Assembly (NCBI GenBank): GCA_946183625.1
Contig: CAMHCL010000042.1
Location: forward strand, 1 to 12,391
Direction: 5' to 3'
Source: an uncultured Lachnospiraceae bacterium
GTDB lineage: Bacteria > Bacillota > Clostridia > Lachnospirales > Lachnospiraceae
DNA: 12,391 bases
This document shows, one piece after another, positions 1 to 7,651 of this stretch (position 1 is the first letter of the stretch; each line of letters begins with the position of its first letter). Position numbers and translations under genes: made by a program. The notes under the pieces are model-generated. The model saw only the letters and a list, made by a program, of their open reading frames with translations, made no database searches and was not told the origin of the DNA.

Positions 1-1
1 A

Positions 2-1087
2 AATGAATCCTGTGGCTGCGAGGAGCACACTGAGAATAATCAGATTCTCCAGGACTGGTTCAAGGAAAGCTTCTCAAGACATAATGATGATAACCGTGTA
101 TTAAAGCGTCTCACCGCTTCTATGCAGCTAAGCCCTGATCTGGGACACATGGTATCATATCTGGACTGTTATAAGACCGATGATCTTCTCATAGTCGTTG
201 ATAAGAAAATGTTTGATGAGGAAGACAACTATTTTGTTGATCTAGAAAAGGATGATTCCCAAAAAGAGCTCGTACTGATCTATGACTCTGATTTCAGAGA
301 GGAATATAAACCAGAAACATTTGTATTACCAGAATATGATGAAATATATACAGAAGACGTACTCTCTCCAGCTTTCAGATACAGGATCCTGCAGCTAACT
401 GAAAGTGGTTATCCTCTGATATTTAACGCTCTTGACTATATGGCAAAACCATTTGGATTTGTCTGCTATTATTTCAGAGATTATTACATTTCAAATTATT
501 CAAACACTGTAAATGCAACTAATGCAATAGGTACAGGTGTGGGTGGATATGTAAATATCCAGTACCAGCGCATTCTTCTTGAGAAAATGGATGAAATGTA
601 CCGTCACGATCCACTTACCGGTCTTTTCAATCGTATAGGCTTCCACAATCAGTTTAAGAAGGTTTGCAAAAGTCACAAATATGACGATCAGGACATAACA
701 GTTATCATGTCCGACCTTGACGGCCTGAAATATATAAACGATCACTTCGGACACGCTGACGGAGATAATGCTATTGCCACTACAGCTAAAGCTCTTATGG
801 ATGCCGTTCCTGATAACAGCTTATCAGCCAGATTCGGTGGTGACGAGATATTCGCCGTTATTTTCGGAGAATGTGACGCCGACTCAATAATAGATAAGAT
901 CGATAAATATCTTACAAAATATAATTATGATTCAGGTAAACCATACGATATATCAACCAGCTGTGGTTATATAAAACTCACTCTTAATGATGAATTCGAC
1001 ATAACTAAAGCTGTTAAAGACGCAGATACAAGCATGTATGCTGTTAAACACGAGAAATATGTCCGTAAAGGTATCATTACAGAATGA
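2..1087 (+). CDS. Sensor diguanylate cyclase (binding-protein-like/GAF-like/GGDEF), 5' end outside window
   Basis: Likely makes cyclic di-GMP from two GTP. The frame is open from base 2 with no stop, so the ATG at 122 is almost certainly internal and the gene begins upstream of the window. The first visible residues carry an ESCGC motif (residues 2-6 of the open frame), which in Lachnospiraceae proteins of this type marks the end of a LacI/periplasmic-binding-protein-like sensor domain (family knowledge). Counting from the ATG at 122, residues ~10-150 resemble the GAF-like middle region of such proteins, with the motif PLIFNALDYMAKPFGFVCYY. The GGDEF domain spans ~160-315: DPLTGLFNR at 163-171, DLDGLKYIND at 198-207, and GGDEI at 239-243 (Ile for Phe). 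The position of the RxxD inhibitory site reads PDNS, so product inhibition is probably absent. No membrane segment is visible in this part. The gene ends in three consecutive in-frame stops and a terminator. Ligand unknown. Confidence 0.9.
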   Translation, partial: NESCGCEEHTENNQILQDWFKESFSRHNDDNRVLKRLTASMQLSPDLGHMVSYLDCYKTDDLLIVVDKKMFDEEDNYFVDLEKDDSQKELVLIYDSDFREEYKPETFVLPEYDEIYTEDVLSPAFRYRILQLTESGYPLIFNALDYMAKPFGFVCYYFRDYYISNYSNTVNATNAIGTGVGGYVNIQYQRILLEKMDEMYRHDPLTGLFNRIGFHNQFKKVCKSHKYDDQDITVIMSDLDGLKYINDHFGHADGDNAIATTAKALMDAVPDNSLSARFGGDEIFAVIFGECDADSIIDKIDKYLTKYNYDSGKPYDISTSCGYIKLTLNDEFDITKAVKDADTSMYAVKHEKYVRKGIITE

Positions 1088-1089
1088 TA

Positions 1090-1117
1090 ATAGGAGCCGA
1101 AAGTCTCCTATATTTTT
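1090..1117 (+). terminator. Intrinsic terminator of the GGDEF gene
   Basis: A perfect 7-bp stem (ATAGGAG at 1090-1096 with CTCCTAT at 1105-1111) encloses an 8-base loop containing C-GAAA-G, followed by A and five T (1113-1117). It starts 2 bases after the TGA stop at 1085-1087. The stop codon of the convergent GH3 gene (1108-1110) lies inside the descending arm. Read on the - strand the same hairpin is followed by TATCATTC, which is T-poor, so it probably works mainly for the + strand gene. Confidence 0.8.
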
Positions 1118-3492
1118 ATACTGACAGTCTCGCCAGGTTTTATATCATGTATTCTCTCAAAAGCAACCAGCTTACTTTCAATCGGGATCTTGCGGCCTGT
1201 AACATCCATGCCACCATTATCTTCTCCATATAAGAAGAATTCTCCATCCTTAGATTGATATATCTGGACCACGTAATCAGATGCTGCATCTCCTACGTTC
1301 TTAACATTTACTTCAAATAAAATCCTATGATCAGCTTCATTTTCTGAACTTGTATCTGTGATAACACCCTTCAGTTCACTCTCAAACTTGGAATAAGTAA
1401 GTCCATATCCAAATCTATACAGAGGCTTATCCTCCATGAAGAGGTAGGTCATCTTATTTCTTCTTATATCATAATCCCTAATATCACCCAGCTGGTCATC
1501 ACTCATGTACCAGGTCTGAGGCAGCCTTCCAGAAGGACTAAAACTTCCGGATATAACATCAGCTATACCAACGCCCATCTCCTGACATCCAGTAGGCGTC
1601 CACATTATACTTCTGATCTCCGGAGCATCATTTTCCTCAACTATGGCAACAGGCTCATTTGCAAAAAGAATAAATGTAATATTCTTGAATAACTCTCTCA
1701 GTCTCCTCAGAACAGCCCTGTCAAATGGTGGAAGCTCAATGGTATCCCTATCTCGCTCTTCCTTGGAATTAACGATAGGATGAACACCAAAACAGGCAAG
1801 AATCATGGATTCAGCATTAAGATCATTATCTCTTATAGACTCTTCCAGCTTCTGCTCAACAGTTTGAACGATTTCCAGCTCAATAGACATGGAGCCATCA
1901 TAATTCATAATGCCTTTAATCCTGCCGTCTTCGCAAAAATTATAAGCATCACTATTATTAAAATGTACTACTTCTCCTCTATCATCTATAAACTGGAAGG
2001 ATTCATTTACCACCCAGCTGAATATCTCATCAGATTTGGTATAAAGCTTAAATTCATCCGGCTTTTCTTCATGATTAACATATTTAACATCCGGAGAAAT
2101 GGTTGTTAAGAATTTATCAACAGAATTCGCTTTAAATGTAACTCTGGAGTCATCCCAGAGCATTACACTAAACACTTCTGCCTCTGCTCTATCCACAAGA
2201 ACAACCGCGTCATTAACTATACATGCATACTTACCATCTATCTTAAGATATACCTCCGGAATAAGATCTGAACATCCAATATTCATGGCTTCCTTCAGAG
2301 TTGTTCTGTGCTCACAGATTCCGCTGTACCAGTCCAAAGGCGAATAATCCACGAAAGGACCAAAGGCGAAGACATCAATATCTTTACTCATATCAAGTGG
2401 AAGCATTCCATCATTTTTAAGCAGAACTATCGACTCATCCGCCGCTCTTCTAGCCACCTTAACAGACTCTTCAGACTCAACCCTGGACATATTATAAATG
2501 CTCTTAGGGAAATGCTTTGAAACTCCATCACCGTCTATATCCTCCGGCATAAGACCAAGCATAGAATATATAGTCAATCTGTTAGTTAATATCTTATCGA
2601 TATCATCCTCAGTGACTATACCCTTATCAATGGCCTCCTTCATTGCAGGAATCTCGAAATCAGGGATTTCCATAAACATATCAATATCCCCATCCAGGCC
2701 CTTCCTGATAGCATCAATTGGATCACTGGCAGATTGATGATGAGTTACAGCATATTCTAACGTAAAGGCATCAGAAATAATAAATGGAACTCCCCATTTA
2801 CGTAATAATTCCTTATTCTCAGGATTAAATGTACAGGTTATATCATTAACTCTGTTATAAGCCGACATAACAGATAGAGGCTGAGCCTTATCAATAATAT
2901 CTCTGAAAACCTTTATATAATATTTCTCTTTTAAATCCTCTGGAATTTCACTATTTGCCCCGTATCTGCCGGTTTCAAAATTGTTAGCATAGAAATGTTT
3001 AAGGGTAGCACCACATTTCACAAATCGAGGATCATCTCCCGCCATTCCCAGTATATACTCGCCGGCAATATTTGTAGTAAGATAGGGATCCTCGCCATAC
3101 CCTTCTTCATTTCTGCCCCATCTGGGATCTCTCTCCATATCAACAGTCGGCGCCAGCCCCAGAAGTCCATTATGCCTGTCCTCATTCAGCAGACTACGCA
3201 TCTCTGTACCAACTACATCACCGATAGAATGCATGAGCTCCTTGTCAAATGTTGCGGCCATGCCTATAGGATTCGGAAAAACCGTCGTTGTCTGTGGTTC
3301 TCCAAAATCAAAATTCTGATCATGACGCGCCTGAACACCATGTGCAGCCTCGCCACAAAAATCAATAAAAGACAGACCCAGCTTCACCTTATCTTCTACG
3401 CTTCCATACATGATAGATAATTTATCATCAAAAGAAAGCTTCGATAAAAAGCTAGTGGCTCTGTCTCTATGGTAATCAATATCTCTCTTCAT
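1108..3492 (-). CDS. Glycoside hydrolase family 3 (beta-glucosidase/beta-xylosidase type), with internal extra domain
   Basis: Retaining exo-beta-glycosidase that should release a terminal sugar from short beta-linked oligosaccharides. There is no signal peptide, so it probably acts in the cytoplasm on imported oligosaccharides. The N-terminal barrel (~10-310) shows DPRWGRNEEGYGEDP (122-136), KHFYANNFE (165-173), MSAYN (209-213) and the predicted nucleophile D241 in IISDAF, where most relatives have SDW, SDC or SDG. The C-terminal alpha/beta domain (~345-660) has KNDGMLPL (359-366), EERDRDTIELPP (578-589; E578 or E579 is the probable acid/base by position) and PTGCQEMG..GSFSPSGRLP (633-658). 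FGYGLTY (694-700) and a fibronectin-III-like tail (~720-794) follow. Residues ~412-540 are additional to the usual fold (see findings). At 794 aa the length fits the family with such an insert. An in-frame TAA directly precedes the ATG, fixing the start, with GGGGTG as ribosome binding site. It is last in the - strand gene run, 35 bp after mscS. Substrate cannot be decided. Confidence 0.93.
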   Translation of the reverse strand: MKRDIDYHRDRATSFLSKLSFDDKLSIMYGSVEDKVKLGLSFIDFCGEAAHGVQARHDQNFDFGEPQTTTVFPNPIGMAATFDKELMHSIGDVVGTEMRSLLNEDRHNGLLGLAPTVDMERDPRWGRNEEGYGEDPYLTTNIAGEYILGMAGDDPRFVKCGATLKHFYANNFETGRYGANSEIPEDLKEKYYIKVFRDIIDKAQPLSVMSAYNRVNDITCTFNPENKELLRKWGVPFIISDAFTLEYAVTHHQSASDPIDAIRKGLDGDIDMFMEIPDFEIPAMKEAIDKGIVTEDDIDKILTNRLTIYSMLGLMPEDIDGDGVSKHFPKSIYNMSRVESEESVKVARRAADESIVLLKNDGMLPLDMSKDIDVFAFGPFVDYSPLDWYSGICEHRTTLKEAMNIGCSDLIPEVYLKIDGKYACIVNDAVVLVDRAEAEVFSVMLWDDSRVTFKANSVDKFLTTISPDVKYVNHEEKPDEFKLYTKSDEIFSWVVNESFQFIDDRGEVVHFNNSDAYNFCEDGRIKGIMNYDGSMSIELEIVQTVEQKLEESIRDNDLNAESMILACFGVHPIVNSKEERDRDTIELPPFDRAVLRRLRELFKNITFILFANEPVAIVEENDAPEIRSIMWTPTGCQEMGVGIADVISGSFSPSGRLPQTWYMSDDQLGDIRDYDIRRNKMTYLFMEDKPLYRFGYGLTYSKFESELKGVITDTSSENEADHRILFEVNVKNVGDAASDYVVQIYQSKDGEFFLYGEDNGGMDVTGRKIPIESKLVAFERIHDIKPGETVSIKI

Positions 3493-3527
3493 TTAGAACA
3501 CCCCAAAGGTCCGTATAAATATCAGGA

Positions 3528-4379
3528 TTATTTATTAAGTAAAGTAACATCAAGCTTGTTAAATGGTATCTCTATATTATTCTCCCTGAAGGATTTAAGT
3601 ATCTTCTCGTTTAAGCTACGTTTCACAGAAAGATAGCTTGTTACAGGAACCATCATTAGGACTCCTAGTCTTACACCATGCTGACCTAACTCATCAACGA
3701 AGATATTCTCACTTCCTTCGACGACGCTATCCTCTTCCTTTATAAGACCAAGAACCAGTTCTCTGGCCTTATCTATTTCCGTGTCATAATCCACATCAAC
3801 ATTTATTACAAGGGCACGTATTGCATTCCCTGAACGATTCTTAACAGAATTATTTGTAAGCTGTGCATTTGGAATCTTGATCACCTCACCAGCAACAGTC
3901 TGGATCGTTGTATAGTATATGGCAATCTCCTCAACCACACCTTCAACATTTGCATTAGGGATTTCTATATAATCCCCCTTCTTAAAAGGTCTTATGATAA
4001 GGAGGAGAACTCCTCCGGCAAGATTAGAAAGAGCTCCCTGCATAGCCAGAGAAATACCAACACCGGCTGAAGCAACCAGCGCTGCAATGGATGCAGCTTC
4101 AACTATATGGAGTTTGGAAACTATAGTAAATAAAGATAATATCAGTATTCCATATCTTAGCAGATTGATGACAAAATGGCTGGCGGTCTGATCTATATTC
4201 TTCTTATCAAGCCTTTTCTGAACGGTAACAGCTATAACTCTAAGTACTTTTGCGATAAGATAGAAAACAATTATAGCCACCAACACTTTAAGCAGGTAAT
4301 CCAGAGAACTCATGCCTTTACCACGGATCCAGTCACTTATTGTATTGTCATCTAGTATTTTAATATCATATGAAAACAT
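3528..4379 (-). CDS. mscS: Small-conductance mechanosensitive channel, MscS family
   Basis: A membrane channel that opens under membrane tension to release solutes during hypo-osmotic shock. It has 283 aa, close to E. coli MscS (286). Predicted membrane helices are at ~26-49, ~68-89 and the pore-lining TM3 at ~92-130. TM3 has the classic Gly/Ala-rich pattern: AGVGISLAMQGALSNLAGGV (105-124), followed by the IIRPFKKGDYIEI linker (128-140) that leads into the beta domain. KIPNAQLTNNSVKN (168-181) is the usual cytosolic cage motif, and the C-terminal alpha/beta vestibule follows to the end. The ATG at 4379 is preceded by AGGAG with 8-nt spacing, which favours it over the internal Met23. It sits 28 bp after pepD and 35 bp before the GH3 gene, consistent with co-transcription. 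The symbol is by family; it could equally be called ykuT/yggB-like. Confidence 0.93.
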   Translation of the reverse strand: MFSYDIKILDDNTISDWIRGKGMSSLDYLLKVLVAIIVFYLIAKVLRVIAVTVQKRLDKKNIDQTASHFVINLLRYGILILSLFTIVSKLHIVEAASIAALVASAGVGISLAMQGALSNLAGGVLLLIIRPFKKGDYIEIPNANVEGVVEEIAIYYTTIQTVAGEVIKIPNAQLTNNSVKNRSGNAIRALVINVDVDYDTEIDKARELVLGLIKEEDSVVEGSENIFVDELGQHGVRLGVLMMVPVTSYLSVKRSLNEKILKSFRENNIEIPFNKLDVTLLNK

Positions 4380-4407
4380 ATAGATATCTCCTGAACATAA
4401 TCAAATA

Positions 4408-5874
4408 TCATTTAAGGGATTCAAGAACTCTTAAGAGATAATCCCAGGTTCTCTGAACGCTGTCTATATACATCCTCTCTCTAGGTGTATGAATATCAAA
4501 AAGATTAGGTCCTAGGGATACAGCATCCAGACCTTCGATACCACCACAGAATATACCGCATTCCAATCCAGCATGTATTGACTGCACGATCATAGGATGA
4601 CCAAACATTTCCTCAAAGATGGAAGTCATAACAGGTCTGAGTTTGGATTCCTCCTTATATTCCCATGCAGGATAAGGAGAACTTGTTTCAAGGCTGCCTT
4701 CATACTTATCAGCAAGCTGTTTCAGTTCATCAACCAGTTCCTGCTTCTCATCATTAACTGAAGATCTGATAAGAAATACCATCCGTACATCTGCCTCATC
4801 AGTAACCAGCTTTCCCAGGTTAAGTGATGTCTGAACCATACCTTCCATAGATTCACTATACTTTATAACGCCATTAGGAACCTCTTTAAGGGCATTGATC
4901 ACATTTAACGTACTCTTCTTATCAAATACCTCCATATCGCCTTCTGAGTCCTCAGAAACAGCCATATCGTACATGATAAGCATATTCGGTTCTATTTCCT
5001 TATATTCATTGGTAAATTCAAAGATTATCTCCTTGAGTATATCCAATGATGTGCTTATATCACCGCTCACAACTGTGGCATTACAAGCAACCGGTATGGC
5101 ATTATCCATTAAGCCACCGTATATATCCACAAGCCTGAGACTCTTATCCTCCTGAATAAGCTCATACAGGATATCTCCCATAAGCTTATCAGCATTTATA
5201 TATCCCTTATGAATCTCTGAACCTGAATGTCCACCTGTAAGACCGGAAATACTGATAGAATAAGCTTCCTTCTTCTTACCCGGTACTTCTCTGGTGTAAG
5301 GAACCTTGAGCTCAGTGATAATACCACCGGCACAAGAAGCAGTCAATATTCCTTCCTCCTCAGAATCCACATTTATAAGCATTTTACCTTTGATCTGGCT
5401 CATATCAAGAGCTACTGCACCCAGCATTCCAATCTCTTCATCAACTGTAAATACACACTCCAGAGCAGGATGCTTATATTCATCAGATGATAAAATTGCC
5501 AGCATATATGCAACTGCTATTCCATCATCTCCGCCAAGCGTAGTACCCTTTGCAGACACAACTCCATCCTTTACCTCAAGCTGAAGTCCGTCAGTTTTAA
5601 AATCAATATCACAGTCTTCAGTCTTCTCACAGACCATATCCATATGCCCTTGCATAACGACAATATCTGCATCTTCATATCCAGGAGTTGCAGCCTTCCT
5701 GATGATTACATTTCCAGCCTCATCCTGGTAGGTATCAAGCCCCAGTCTCTTACCCTCCGAAGCTATATAATCACTTATCTCCTTAGTATTTCCCGAACCA
5801 TGAGGAATACTGCATATCTTTTCAAAATAATCATATACATTTGCTGGTTCTAAACCCTTTAATACGTCTGCCAT
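4408..5874 (-). CDS. pepD: Aminoacyl-histidine dipeptidase (beta-Ala-His dipeptidase), M20 metallopeptidase
   Basis: Cytosolic zinc dipeptidase that hydrolyses a broad range of dipeptides, including Xaa-His. Its 488 aa match the usual ~485-490 for PepD. Metal-ligand and catalytic residues are all visible: QGHMDM with H77 and catalytic D79, GGDDG with bridging D116, VDEEIGM with catalytic E146 and ligand E147, NVDSEE with D170, and DIHTPRE with H462 near the C-terminus. GGHSGSEIH (214-222) lies in the lid/dimerisation domain. No signal peptide is present. An AAAGGA ribosome binding site lies about 12 nt before the ATG, slightly far. The 56-bp gap upstream is the longest in the - strand run and is AT-rich, but I see no clear -35/-10 pair in it. 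Peptide breakdown fits a fermentative, amino-acid-scavenging anaerobe. Confidence 0.95.
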   Translation of the reverse strand: MADVLKGLEPANVYDYFEKICSIPHGSGNTKEISDYIASEGKRLGLDTYQDEAGNVIIRKAATPGYEDADIVVMQGHMDMVCEKTEDCDIDFKTDGLQLEVKDGVVSAKGTTLGGDDGIAVAYMLAILSSDEYKHPALECVFTVDEEIGMLGAVALDMSQIKGKMLINVDSEEEGILTASCAGGIITELKVPYTREVPGKKKEAYSISISGLTGGHSGSEIHKGYINADKLMGDILYELIQEDKSLRLVDIYGGLMDNAIPVACNATVVSGDISTSLDILKEIIFEFTNEYKEIEPNMLIMYDMAVSEDSEGDMEVFDKKSTLNVINALKEVPNGVIKYSESMEGMVQTSLNLGKLVTDEADVRMVFLIRSSVNDEKQELVDELKQLADKYEGSLETSSPYPAWEYKEESKLRPVMTSIFEEMFGHPMIVQSIHAGLECGIFCGGIEGLDAVSLGPNLFDIHTPRERMYIDSVQRTWDYLLRVLESLK

Positions 5875-5930
5875 ATCAGTAAAATGTCCTTTTTAATATT
5901 TATATATTATTTATAAGCCATATAAGTAGC

Positions 5931-6551
5931 CTACAGCTTGTCTACCAATTCTACGAGAAGATCCGCTGTTCCTTCAACACCCAGTAGTGCAGAATCGATC
6001 ATCATATCGTAACTTGCTCTGCTTCCCCATTTATATGGAGTATAGAAGTTATAATAATTAGCTCTTGCCTTATCCTGCTTTACTATCATTTCTCTGGCTT
6101 TCTTCTCTGTTATATTTTCATAACGTTCCATCAGCCGCTTGATCTTATTCTCTTCTGATGCATAGATAAATACATTTAACACATTGTCATAATCCCTGAG
6201 GATATAATTGGAACAACGACCAATAAATACAGCAGATTCCTTATCTGCTATAGTCCTTATGGTATTATATACAGCACCAAATGCTTTTTGATTGAGATTC
6301 TGATTAAAGTTCTGATTTTCGAACTGATAAGAATAGGAATATGGATCCATTACAAGAGAATACAGGAAGCTGTTGGTAGGTTTTTCATCCATATTATCCA
6401 GGAGTTCTTCCCAAAGACCAGATGCCTTGGCAGCTGCCTTGATAAGCTCCTTGTCGTAGACCTTTACACCCATTTTCTTAGCTGCCAGCTCACCGATGGC
6501 ACGCCCGCCGCTTCCAAATTCACGACCTACAGTTATTATCTTGTTTCCCAT
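5931..6551 (-). CDS. Cytidylate-kinase-like P-loop protein (Cytidylate_kin2 / AAA_26 type)
   Basis: Belongs to the cytidylate-kinase-like family found beside ordinary Cmk in many Firmicutes; its substrate is not established. With the start chosen here it has 206 aa. The nucleotide-binding loop is GREFGSGGR (9-17), which lacks the Lys of a normal Walker A (GxxGxGK[ST]); this is typical of the family. MDEKPTNSFLYSL (54-66), IGRCSNYILRD (110-120), an Arg/Lys-rich lid-like segment (136-165) and YYNFYTPYKWG (166-176) are further family landmarks. Residues ~68-90 are unusually rich in Tyr, Phe, Asn and Gln. A longer reading from an ATG at 6575 is possible, but that ATG has no ribosome binding site, whereas GGGGAGG sits 7 nt before 6551. 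The gene lies between the patatin gene (35 bp) and pepD (56 bp). True CMP kinase activity is doubtful. Confidence 0.85.
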   Translation of the reverse strand: MGNKIITVGREFGSGGRAIGELAAKKMGVKVYDKELIKAAAKASGLWEELLDNMDEKPTNSFLYSLVMDPYSYSYQFENQNFNQNLNQKAFGAVYNTIRTIADKESAVFIGRCSNYILRDYDNVLNVFIYASEENKIKRLMERYENITEKKAREMIVKQDKARANYYNFYTPYKWGSRASYDMMIDSALLGVEGTADLLVELVDKL

Positions 6552-6558
6552 ATAATCG

Positions 6559-6565
6559 CCTCCCC
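6559..6565 (-). promoter_or_regulatory. Ribosome binding site deciding the kinase-like gene start
   Basis: GGGGAGG on the - strand, 7 nt before the ATG at 6549-6551. It lies inside the longer alternative reading that would start at 6575, where it would encode Trp-Gly-Gly. Since the upstream ATG is preceded only by GTGGTTTA, translation most likely begins at 6551. Confidence 0.75.
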
Positions 6566-6586
6566 ACAAATACATTAAACCACGGA

Positions 6587-7603
6587 TTACTTATACTTCT
6601 CTTCAAGCTTGTTGAAATAATCCAGATGACTATTCACTTCACTACTAATTTTATCATATTTCATCTCAGTTTGGACCTGTTTTTTTGCAGCTTCATAATC
6701 CATTTTTGCTAGATAACACTCAACAGATTCAGCATCCTTATTTCCGCGGAATTTAATCTCCACATATCGCTTGCCATCACGGACTCCAAGCTCATATTTG
6801 ATACTTTTATCCTTCTTAGTGAAGTTCATGGTGCCATCAAACAGGTCCCCCAGATCATGACTCGGCAAAATGCTTATTATCTCAGCGTCCGGAAAATCCG
6901 CCGGGTTAACTACAGACTCTGAAGACAGCTCGATCACTATAAATCTCCTTATTCCCATATCATAAAGAGGTTTGATCGGTACATTATCCTTAACGCCGCC
7001 ATCTATATAAAATGTGCCGTTAATATCCACAGGTTTATAAATAACAGGTAATGCAGTTGTTGCAAGGATCACATCACCTATATACTTATCAGAAGTACCC
7101 TGGATATTTATATATTCTGCAGTAAAATCCTGAAATGTAACATCTGGCTTCATTTCATCTATCAGTTGCATTTCATATTCGGATATCTTATCAGATACTT
7201 CCATACCTTCAGGACATCTGGCCACAGTACAAAACACCGGAAGCTGAACATTTTTAAAATCAACATATTCCTGGATCAGCTTCTCAGTTTCTTTACGAGA
7301 GAAATGTCTGTCACCGGCCTTAATAGAAGCCATATCCAGATCAAAGAATACATCCATATCGATCTTCTGCCAGACCTCATACATCTGCGTAATACCGGCT
7401 ATCATAGGCTTATTACCTGACTTTGCAAGATAAGCCTTATCAAACATACCTTCAGCCATAAGCGCAGCATTAACAGAACCTATAGAGGTTCCTGCCATTG
7501 CAACAACATCATCCAGAACGCCTGCCTCAGCCAGAGATTTCAGCATTCCTACCTGATATATGCCTTTTCCACCGCCGCCACCTAAAACGAGTCCTGTATC
7601 CAT
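6587..7603 (-). CDS. Patatin-like phospholipase family protein
   Basis: A serine lipid acyl hydrolase of the bacterial patatin (RssA/YlbK-like) group, expected to cleave phospholipid or other acyl esters with a Ser-Asp dyad. The N-terminus carries the oxyanion loop LGGGGGKGIYQVG (7-19). The nucleophile elbow is AGTSIGSVNAA (37-47) with S40, and the catalytic Asp is D201 in YIDGGVKDNVP (199-209). The fold covers ~1-225. The C-terminal ~110 residues (to 338) are charged, contain a probable helical segment and are not recognised. There is no signal peptide or membrane segment, so it is probably cytosolic or peripheral on the inner face of the membrane. AAGGGG lies 8 nt before the ATG, and an in-frame TAA closes the reading just upstream, so the start is firm. 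It is 48 bp after proB and 35 bp before the kinase-like gene. Substrate unknown. Confidence 0.93.
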   Translation of the reverse strand: MDTGLVLGGGGGKGIYQVGMLKSLAEAGVLDDVVAMAGTSIGSVNAALMAEGMFDKAYLAKSGNKPMIAGITQMYEVWQKIDMDVFFDLDMASIKAGDRHFSRKETEKLIQEYVDFKNVQLPVFCTVARCPEGMEVSDKISEYEMQLIDEMKPDVTFQDFTAEYINIQGTSDKYIGDVILATTALPVIYKPVDINGTFYIDGGVKDNVPIKPLYDMGIRRFIVIELSSESVVNPADFPDAEIISILPSHDLGDLFDGTMNFTKKDKSIKYELGVRDGKRYVEIKFRGNKDAESVECYLAKMDYEAAKKQVQTEMKYDKISSEVNSHLDYFNKLEEKYK

Positions 7604-7651
7604 ATTAATTACCCCTTCATACTATCAAATACCCCTCAGTTAAGAGAATTA

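Noticed and set aside
2995..3420. 141-codon open frame on the + strand inside the GH3 gene
   Set aside because: Lies wholly antisense to strongly conserved GH3 coding sequence; its translation resembles no family and it has no convincing ribosome binding site.
3515..3535. 7-bp inverted repeat ATAAATA/TATTTAT between mscS and the GH3 gene
   Set aside because: All A-T pairs with no T run; overlaps the mscS stop and is expected by chance in AT-rich sequence.
5875..5930. Possible promoter before pepD in the AT-rich 56-bp gap
   Set aside because: TATAAA-like boxes occur by AT content, but no -35 hexamer lies 16-18 bp upstream of any of them.
6552..6575. Longer start (ATG at 6575) for the kinase-like gene
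   Set aside because: No ribosome binding site precedes it, and the eight extra residues are encoded by the strong GGGGAGG site that serves the ATG at 6551.
6587..7603. Patatin as effector of a CBASS-like defence system
   Set aside because: Patatin phospholipases serve as effectors in some CBASS systems, but no cGAS/DncV-like nucleotidyltransferase, ubiquitin-like or HORMA/TRIP13 gene is nearby. The adjacent kinase-like protein has no nucleotidyltransferase motif, and all neighbours are housekeeping genes.
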